This document shows, one piece after another, positions 1 through 4,335 of a DNA stretch of 6,027 bases. Within the stretch, counting starts at the first letter, position 1, and each line of letters starts with the position of its first letter. The position numbers were made by a program, and so were the translations under genes. Under the pieces are notes generated by a model, which was given only the letters and a program-made list of their open reading frames with translations, did no database searches and had not been told where the DNA came from. Source of the stretch: an uncultured bacterium (GTDB lineage Bacteria; Planctomycetota; Phycisphaerae; Phycisphaerales; SM1A02); contig CAIWNO010000359.1 in the NCBI GenBank assembly GCA_903914045.1, positions 1 through 6,027 of the forward strand. Reading direction: 5' to 3'.

Positions 1-1024
1 CGCCACGGGTGACACGGAAAAACTTTTCGGCCTGAAGGGCGGCACCATTTTTGTTGATTTCCAAACCGCTAATCAAACACGCTCACCCGCGGAATTAGTC
101 CCCGACTATTGGGGCTACGACGTCCTCAATTCATTTGGCTCGTTCACGCAACTTGGACAGTATTGGTACCAACAAGAAATTCTGGGCGACCGCCTGAAGG
201 TGAAGTTTGGAAAAATAGATGCCAATGTTGACTTCGCCGTTCCATGCACCGGCTTGAACTTTGTCAACAGTTCCGCCTATTACCCAGCGGGTGTAGTGCA
301 AGACATGCCCACCTATCCGCGCCAAGCTGGCGGCGTGGAAATTCTCGCCAAGCCACTGGAAGATTTCGACGCGCGCTTTGGTTTCTTTGACGGCTCCAGC
401 AACTTTGCAAATCCCACCACTGGGTTTGTTGGCTCTGACACGGGCACGCATGGCATGGCAACTTTTCTGTGGGAAAATCCTGGCAGTTACTTCATGATTG
501 CGGAGCTTGGTCCTGATTGGAGCATTGGCGAACACGCTGGAAAGTTTCGCGCGGGTTGGTTTGAGCAACTGGGTTACACCGATATTTCCGGCGTGAATGG
601 TCCTGCCGTTGCCAATGGTCCAACTGGTGCCTACGCCTACGCCAATCAACATATTTTTGATCCCGATGGTGACGGTGGTTTGCTTGGCCTAGAACTGTTC
701 GGCCAATTCAGTTGGAGCGAGCCCAATCGCAATCCTTCGCAGTGGGGCCTTATGTTTGGCACGCAGTGGCAAGGCGTGATTGATGCGCGCCCGTCCGACA
801 CGGTTGGCGTTTTGTGGGCCTACAACCAATTCACCAGCAACGAAAATCTCACCACGTCGCCTGGTTCCTCCGAGGCAATCTTGGAAGCCTTCTACGATTT
901 CCAAGTCACGCCGTGGTTTTCAATTCAGCCCGATATGCAATATCTAAGCCAGCCCAGTTCCGACGCCTCGGCGAATATTCCCGGCGCGTGGATATTCACC
1001 ATGCGTCTTTCGTTGGTGTTCTAA
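1..1024 (+). CDS. OprB-family carbohydrate-selective porin, 5'-truncated by the window edge
   Basis: Outer-membrane beta-barrel porin of the OprB type, a family known for diffusion of sugars and other small solutes across the outer membrane. The frame is open from base 2 and ends at TAA 1022-1024, leaving 340 residues; full OprB proteins are usually about 400-450 residues, so the signal peptide and first strands lie upstream. Family landmarks appear in the expected order: TEKLFGLKGGTIFVDF near the visible start, then YWYQQEILGDRLKVKFGKIDAN, where family members have an L/W-YEQ-x-L-x-x-RL-x-x-KxGKxDA segment, then LNFVNSSAYYPAGV, a FGFFDGSSN segment, SDTVGVLWAYNQF, and the C-terminal TPWFSIQPDMQYLSQP. 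It ends in a beta-signal-like strand with terminal phenylalanine (RLSLVF). The next gene is convergent, so this is the last gene of its transcript. Family assignment is firm; the substrate is unknown. Confidence 0.88.
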   Translation, partial: ATGDTEKLFGLKGGTIFVDFQTANQTRSPAELVPDYWGYDVLNSFGSFTQLGQYWYQQEILGDRLKVKFGKIDANVDFAVPCTGLNFVNSSAYYPAGVVQDMPTYPRQAGGVEILAKPLEDFDARFGFFDGSSNFANPTTGFVGSDTGTHGMATFLWENPGSYFMIAELGPDWSIGEHAGKFRAGWFEQLGYTDISGVNGPAVANGPTGAYAYANQHIFDPDGDGGLLGLELFGQFSWSEPNRNPSQWGLMFGTQWQGVIDARPSDTVGVLWAYNQFTSNENLTTSPGSSEAILEAFYDFQVTPWFSIQPDMQYLSQPSSDASANIPGAWIFTMRLSLVF

Positions 1025-1049
1025 ACGCGTTGCGTCGCGGACTGCGGTG

Positions 1050-1068
1050 GTGGTGCCGCGCGCACCAC
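1050..1068. terminator. GC-rich hairpin between convergent genes, possible weak bidirectional terminator
   Basis: GTGGTGC (1050-1056) and GCACCAC (1062-1068) are perfect inverted repeats around a 5-base loop. The hairpin lies 25 bases after the porin stop and about 70 bases after the stop of the opposing DUF1573 gene. Position suits a shared terminator, but neither strand has a T-tract after the stem, so intrinsic termination is doubtful. Confidence 0.3.
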
Positions 1069-1138
1069 ACAGGCAGGTTCATGACGCGCGCGAGCGGGCG
1101 CATACAAACGCCACTACAACTTCTACTTCTACTAACCA

Positions 1139-2410
1139 CTACTCCACTTTCCCGTACACCAATACATCCACCTCCGCGGGCAGCGCCCCGACTTTGGGTG
1201 GTTGACCCGGCGGTCCAGGCTCTTGTCGCTGCGTCATATACGGTTGTCCGCTGGCGTCGGCGGCCACTAAATGCACTGGCGTCATGAACACGCCCTTGAC
1301 TTCTTTGCCTGGCGTCAAGCGAATCGTGACCATCAATGAATTTCCATCTGCGCGTTGCCCAACTAATTGAGCGGCAAACTTTGCATCAACAGCCTTCACC
1401 GACGCGATTTTGTTGTTGCCCATTTTTTTAATTTCAATGTCAAATGGTCCGCCGCCGCCCGTCGGTATCACTCCCACATTGCTGCGAAACTCCGCAATGT
1501 CAAGCGCCGGCGAAATGCGTGTGCATTCATGGCGTACGCGCGCGTCAATCATGCGCGCGTCGGCACGGTCAGTTTCCACCAGCAAATATTTTGGCACTTG
1601 GTCGCACGGTTCACCCGCAAGCGCAAACCGCACCTCGTACTTTGCCAACGGCGCGTCGCTTGCTGTGTTCCAATTCACAAACTCCGGCGCCGCGCCTTGC
1701 ACGCTGAGCACGCGAAACGGTTTTCCATCGCTGCTAAAAATTTCCGCCACGCCCTTCAAGCGCGACGCATCTTCTGCGGCGTCCACATAAGGCTGCATTT
1801 TCCCCGCGGCGTCCGCAATGGCCAGGCGCACCGCGTATGCAACCTCGGCGCGTAAATCCAATGTGAGTGGCAGGGGTTCACCTTCAACCACCACTTTCAC
1901 TTGCGCGGTTTTAATTCCCGTGGCGCTCACCTTCATGGTCACTGGAACTTCCAACACGCCTGGCAGGCCGCCAACTTGCGCTGGAATTCCCTTGCCCGTG
2001 ATATCAATCGTGGTGCATTGGCACGATGGCTGCGCGCCCAAAATTTTCAACGGCTTATCCGAAGTGTTCATAAGTTTAAAATTGCCTTCGAGCAATGTGT
2101 GCGGCGCCACAACTCCAAAATCTAATCCCGCGGGCATGGCGATCACTTTGGCGTTGGCCGCCGGCGCCGTGGCCGCGCGCATTGGTTTGCCAACGGGCTT
2201 GGCTGGCGCGGAAGTCGCGGGCGTCTGCGCGGTGGTGGCAGCCTGCGCCAACATCACTGTTGATTGCATCAACGCCGCAGATTCTTCAGTAGCCACCGTA
2301 TTCGCGCATGTTCGTGTTTGCGTGTGGGCCAATGCCGTCAGCACCACAACGTTTAAAAGAGTTTGCATTTTCAATTTCATATGTATGTTGACTTTCAATT
2401 GTGATTTCAT
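1139..2410 (-). CDS. Exported DUF1573-domain protein
   Basis: 423-residue protein, function unknown. An N-terminal export signal is followed by a low-complexity Ala/Thr/Pro linker (about residues 55-90), then a DUF1573 domain at about 95-190. That domain shows LDFGVVAPHTLLEGNFKLMN, then DKPLKILGAQPSCQCTT, closely matching the family pattern of an FDFGxV start and a PSCGCT centre; here the Gly between the cysteines (C130, C132) is Gln. A middle region (about 195-300, with C269 and C296) and a C-terminal beta-rich region (about 303-423) are less familiar. DUF1573 domains are Ig-like beta-sandwiches common in secreted proteins of Bacteroidetes and Planctomycetes. The start is uncertain: ATG 2410 is the last ATG of the 13-bp repeat array, while in-frame ATG 2380 begins MKLKMQTLLNVVVLTALA, a cleaner signal peptide and perhaps the true start. 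No good Shine-Dalgarno precedes either. No lipobox is evident. TAG stop at 1141-1139. Divergent from the MDR gene. Confidence 0.85.
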   Translation of the reverse strand: MKSQLKVNIHMKLKMQTLLNVVVLTALAHTQTRTCANTVATEESAALMQSTVMLAQAATTAQTPATSAPAKPVGKPMRAATAPAANAKVIAMPAGLDFGVVAPHTLLEGNFKLMNTSDKPLKILGAQPSCQCTTIDITGKGIPAQVGGLPGVLEVPVTMKVSATGIKTAQVKVVVEGEPLPLTLDLRAEVAYAVRLAIADAAGKMQPYVDAAEDASRLKGVAEIFSSDGKPFRVLSVQGAAPEFVNWNTASDAPLAKYEVRFALAGEPCDQVPKYLLVETDRADARMIDARVRHECTRISPALDIAEFRSNVGVIPTGGGGPFDIEIKKMGNNKIASVKAVDAKFAAQLVGQRADGNSLMVTIRLTPGKEVKGVFMTPVHLVAADASGQPYMTQRQEPGPPGQPPKVGALPAEVDVLVYGKVE

Positions 2411-2481
2411 TCGGAACTTTCATTCGTAACTTTCATTCGCGACTTTCATTCGTAACTTTCATTCGTAACTTTCATTCGTGG
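2404..2481. repeat. Six 13-bp tandem repeats over the start of the DUF1573 gene
   Basis: Six head-to-tail units of 13 bp, consensus CTTTCATTCGTAA on the plus strand: 2404-2416, 2417-2429, 2430-2442, 2443-2455, 2456-2468 and 2469-2481. Units 2, 4 and 5 are identical; the others differ only at the first base or the last three. A decayed seventh copy (CTTTCAATTGTG, 2392-2403) lies inside the coding region. On the minus strand each unit reads as a GAATGAAAG core, so an ATG recurs every 13 bases, moving one frame per unit. The innermost ATG (2410) is a possible start of the DUF1573 gene. There are no unique spacers, so this is a simple tandem repeat. Confidence 0.93.
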
Positions 2482-2567
2482 CGCAATTCTATTCAATACC
2501 GCCGCCCATTCATGACGTGAATATTTACCAAAGTTGTCCGTCCCAAACTCAATCTCAAATTCTATTT

Positions 2568-2579
2568 TGTGCGCGCACA
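2568..2579. promoter_or_regulatory. 12-bp palindrome upstream of the MDR gene, possible operator
   Basis: TGTGCGCGCACA is a perfect palindrome 47 bases upstream of the chosen MDR start, in the divergent intergenic region. It could bind a dimeric regulator. Alternating purine-pyrimidine GC runs are common in this part of the window, so chance is a real alternative. I could not place a confident -35/-10 pair on either side. Confidence 0.3.
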
Positions 2580-2626
2580 TTTACTTCTTGCATCATGTTG
2601 CGCACGAGCATGGTTACACTTTGTTC

Positions 2627-3661
2627 ATGAATGCCGTTGAAATTGCCAAACAAGCAACCCCCGTCGCTCCAAATGTAAACTTTGTCACCACTCGCGCCAC
2701 TCCAGAACCGCACCCTGGGGAAGTGCAAATACAAACCGAAGTGTCCGCGCTGAATCATTTGGATCTGTGGGTTGGTCGTGGCATGCCTGGCATTGACACC
2801 CAGTGGCCAACAGTTGGTGGCTCCGATGGCGTGGGCAAAGTGGTCAAACTTGGCGTCGGTGTTGACGCAGCGTGGCTAGGCAAGCGCGTCATTCTTATGG
2901 CCGCCATTTCCAAAGCCGCCGCCAACACGCCCAATCACAATCCCGCAGGCGAAGACATTCACATGATTGGCGAACATTCGCCCGGCACGCACGCGGAATT
3001 TTTCACCGCGCCCGTCACCAACATTCTTGACATCGCGCAACATGATCCCGCGCAAGCCGCCGCCATTGGCCTGACTCATCTTACCGCCTACCGAATGTTG
3101 GTCACGCGCGCCCGCGTTGCGCCTGGCGCGCACGTGCTCATCACGGGTATTGGCGGCGGCGTTGCCGTGGCCGCGCTTGCCATTGCAAAACATTTCGGTT
3201 GCACAACCATTGTCACCAGTCGCCACGCCTGGAAATTGGAAAAAGCCAAATCGCTTGGCGCCAATCATTGCATTCTGGACGACGGCACCGATTGGTCCAA
3301 GCAAGTCCGCGCCGCCACCAATCGCCGCGGCGTTGATGTGGTGATTGATTCCATTGGGAAAGCCGTTCACCAAAGTTGCATCAAAAGCCTGGCGCGCGGC
3401 GGCGCCTTTGTCACATGCGGTTGCACCACTGGCAGCGACGGCGTCACCGATCTGACCCGGGTGTTCTGGAATCAACTTTCCATTTTGGGTTCAACCATGG
3501 GTTCCATGGATGAGTTCCGCGCCGTGATGGCGCTGTATAAATGCGGCGCCCTGAAGCCCGTGATTGATTCAACCCACCACGCCAAAGACGGCCGCGCCGC
3601 ATACGCGCGCCTCGAAGCGGGGGATCAATTTGGGAAAGTGCTTATTGATTGGCGCGCGTAA
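2627..3661 (+). CDS. Zinc-less MDR-superfamily oxidoreductase (NAD(P)H quinone reductase / alcohol dehydrogenase-like)
   Basis: 344-residue cytoplasmic medium-chain dehydrogenase/reductase, likely an NAD(P)H-dependent oxidoreductase; substrate unknown. An N-terminal GroES-like domain (about 1-130) has SALNHLDLW at 40-48 and GGSDGVG at 64-70. The nucleotide-binding Rossmann fold (about 140-290) has the glycine-rich turn ITGIGGGVAVAALAIAK at 172-188. The family signatures LTAYRMLVTRARVAPG (152-167) and FWNQLSILGSTMG (280-292) follow, and the protein closes with LEAGDQFGKVLIDW. Zinc-containing relatives carry a four-cysteine structural-zinc loop just before a GEDxxCxxxGILGEH segment; here that stretch reads ISKAAANTPNHNPAGEDIHMIGEH, and there is no cysteine before residue 192, so structural zinc binding is lost. 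The Cys and His ligands of classic catalytic zinc are also absent. ATG 2627 gives the normal family length and an aligned N terminus (MNAVEI). A TTG at 2534 would add 31 unrelated residues. No Shine-Dalgarno is visible. Confidence 0.88.
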   Translation: MNAVEIAKQATPVAPNVNFVTTRATPEPHPGEVQIQTEVSALNHLDLWVGRGMPGIDTQWPTVGGSDGVGKVVKLGVGVDAAWLGKRVILMAAISKAAANTPNHNPAGEDIHMIGEHSPGTHAEFFTAPVTNILDIAQHDPAQAAAIGLTHLTAYRMLVTRARVAPGAHVLITGIGGGVAVAALAIAKHFGCTTIVTSRHAWKLEKAKSLGANHCILDDGTDWSKQVRAATNRRGVDVVIDSIGKAVHQSCIKSLARGGAFVTCGCTTGSDGVTDLTRVFWNQLSILGSTMGSMDEFRAVMALYKCGALKPVIDSTHHAKDGRAAYARLEAGDQFGKVLIDWRA

Positions 3662-3710
3662 CGCGCACGCCTTTGCCACCTGGTCGCGCCACTTTAGAAC
3701 TTGCACGTCT

Positions 3711-3731
3711 GCACAAAATTTAATTTTGTGC
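3711..3731. promoter_or_regulatory. 21-bp near-perfect palindrome between the MDR gene and clpS
   Basis: GCACAAAATT (3711-3720), one central T, then AATTTTGTGC (3722-3731). The arms match over all 10 bases. It starts 50 bases after the MDR stop and ends 35 bases before the clpS ATG. It could be an operator for clpS, or a terminator hairpin for the MDR gene (only a short T-containing stretch, TTGCATTTC, follows). The one-base centre means an RNA hairpin would have to open to about 8 bp with a 5-base loop. Confidence 0.45.
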
Positions 3732-3766
3732 TTGCATTTCACGCGTCTCTGCGTCACCATGCCCTT

Positions 3767-4051
3767 ATGAGCCAAACCATCGAATTGCCTGTAGAAACCG
3801 TCGCCCGTCCAAGCCAAGCCATGCCTCAGTGGGCAGTGCGCCTTCACAATGACAACAAGAACGAGATGGTGTTTGTGGTCACAGCCCTAGTTCAACTAGT
3901 CCGATTGCCCGCCAAAGACGCTACCGAGCGAACTTTAGAGGCTCATAACCATGGATCTGCCATTGTCTTTCAAACTCACCGTGAACACGCAGAATTGGTC
4001 CGTGACCAGCTGCAGTCCAAAGGACTGTCGGCGACAATTGAAAAAAACTAA
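3767..4051 (+). CDS. clpS: ATP-dependent Clp protease adaptor protein ClpS
   Basis: 94-residue ClpS, the adaptor that binds proteins with destabilising N-terminal residues and hands them to the Clp unfoldase (ClpA or ClpC) with ClpP for degradation in the cytoplasm. After a flexible N-terminal tail (about 1-20) comes the ClpS core. WAVRLHNDNKNEMVFVV at 22-38 aligns with YKVILVNDDYTPMEFVI of E. coli ClpS: N28 and D29 match N34 and D35, which bind the N-degron amino group, and M34 matches the specificity gatekeeper M40. AHNHGSAIV at 59-67 aligns with VHYQGKAIC, so H60 matches H66. E. coli D36 is Asn here (N30). ATG 3767 gives normal length; an in-frame ATG at 3701 would add 22 unrelated residues across the palindrome. 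No Shine-Dalgarno is visible. No clpA is next to it, unlike E. coli, but clpS is often separate elsewhere. It follows the MDR gene by 105 bases and is probably separately controlled. Confidence 0.9.
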   Translation: MSQTIELPVETVARPSQAMPQWAVRLHNDNKNEMVFVVTALVQLVRLPAKDATERTLEAHNHGSAIVFQTHREHAELVRDQLQSKGLSATIEKN

Positions 4052-4090
4052 TAATTTTCGCTAATTTGCAAGGTTTTTATAGTGTTGCCA

Positions 4091-4160
4091 CTTGAGTCAC
4101 AGGCTCAAGGGAATGCTTCCCGCATGTCGCTAGGCGCAGGTATTGCACGGACCTATTGCC
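4091..4160 (+). other. Three consecutive potential stem-loops downstream of clpS
   Basis: CTTGAG (4091-4096) pairs with CTCAAG (4104-4109). GGGAA (4109-4113) pairs with TTCCC (4117-4121) around TGC. GGC and AGGT (4133-4135, 4138-4141) pair with ACCT and GCC (4151-4154, 4158-4160) across a small internal loop. They start 40 bases after the clpS stop. They could form a 3'-end structure or a small structured RNA. There is no T-tract directly after any stem, and the third pairing is weak. I do not recognise a known RNA family. Confidence 0.3.
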
Positions 4161-4197
4161 AAATTGTTAAAAAAATTCAAAACTATTTTATTTTTCA
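4161..4197 (+). promoter_or_regulatory. AT-rich tract, possible promoter for the secreted-protein gene
   Basis: Sharp AT-rich stretch about 140-175 bases before the secreted-protein ATG. TTGTTA (4164-4169) can serve as a -35 with TTTTAT (4186-4191) as a -10, spacing 16. Neither box is strong and overlapping alternatives exist, so the position is only indicative. It would leave a long leader containing the direct repeat and the 4266-4287 hairpin. Confidence 0.25.
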
Positions 4198-4217
4198 TTG
4201 GACTCTTGTTAAGCACG

Positions 4218-4242
4218 AGTTAGGTTTAGCCGTAGTTAGGTT
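4218..4242 (+). repeat. 9-bp direct repeat upstream of the secreted-protein gene
   Basis: AGTTAGGTT occurs at 4218-4226 and again at 4234-4242, start-to-start distance 16 bases. Two identical half-sites at this spacing could be recognised by a regulator. The repeat is short, so chance is not excluded. Confidence 0.4.
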
Positions 4243-4265
4243 GGAATGCGTCCATATATCTGTGT

Positions 4266-4287
4266 GCCGTAGTGACGTCGCTATGGC
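4266..4287 (+). other. Potential 9-bp RNA hairpin in the leader of the secreted-protein gene
   Basis: GCCGTAGTG (4266-4274) can pair with CGCTATGGC (4279-4287) around an ACGT loop, with seven Watson-Crick and two G-U pairs on the plus-strand RNA. It ends 48 bases before the ATG. The two G-U pairs make it a better hairpin as plus-strand RNA than as DNA, which fits a leader element. It does not cover the ribosome binding site. Confidence 0.35.
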
Positions 4288-4322
4288 GGAGAAAGCAAGG
4301 ACGAGATTCGTTTGCACCAAAT

Positions 4323-4327
4323 AGGAG
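4323..4327 (+). promoter_or_regulatory. Shine-Dalgarno of the secreted-protein gene
   Basis: AGGAG with an 8-base spacer before ATG 4336. It is the only clear Shine-Dalgarno in the window and fixes the start of a gene whose end is not visible. Confidence 0.8.
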
Positions 4328-4335
4328 ATTTGAAA

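Larger units (their letters stand above)
4052..4335. other. 284-bp intergenic region between clpS and the secreted-protein gene
   Basis: No convincing gene. The only open frame (4082-4324, TTG start, 80 codons) has no recognisable domain and no Shine-Dalgarno. In order the region holds: a run of possible stem-loops (4091-4109, 4109-4121, 4133-4160), an AT-rich tract (4161-4197), a 9-bp direct repeat (4218-4242), a 9-bp hairpin (4266-4287) and the ribosome binding site of the next gene. This looks like a terminator region followed by the promoter and leader of the next gene, but no single element is proven. Confidence 0.6.

Noticed and set aside
131..652. 173-codon minus-strand open frame inside the porin gene
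   Set aside because: It lies opposite a clear OprB coding frame and its translation resembles no family I know; shadow of the porin gene.
1115..1135. Short CTTCTACTTCTACTA repeat after the DUF1573 stop
   Set aside because: Only about two and a half 6-base units, too short to separate from chance.
1818..2429. 203-codon plus-strand open frame across the DUF1573 gene
   Set aside because: Antisense shadow: the minus-strand frame has the DUF1573 PSCxCT motif and a signal peptide, while this one has nothing recognisable.
2404..2481. CRISPR-like repeat array
   Set aside because: Units are only 13 bp and directly abutting, with no unique spacers and no cas genes nearby.
2534..2626. 31-residue N-terminal extension of the MDR enzyme from a TTG start
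   Set aside because: It does not align with the family, has no Shine-Dalgarno and crosses the 12-bp palindrome; ATG 2627 gives the normal length.
2876..3475. 199-codon minus-strand open frame inside the MDR gene
   Set aside because: Antisense shadow of a well-matched MDR enzyme, with glycine- and alanine-rich sequence from codon bias.
4082..4324. 80-codon open frame starting with TTG after clpS
   Set aside because: No Shine-Dalgarno, no recognisable domain, and it covers the stem-loops, AT-rich tract and direct repeat; more likely intergenic.
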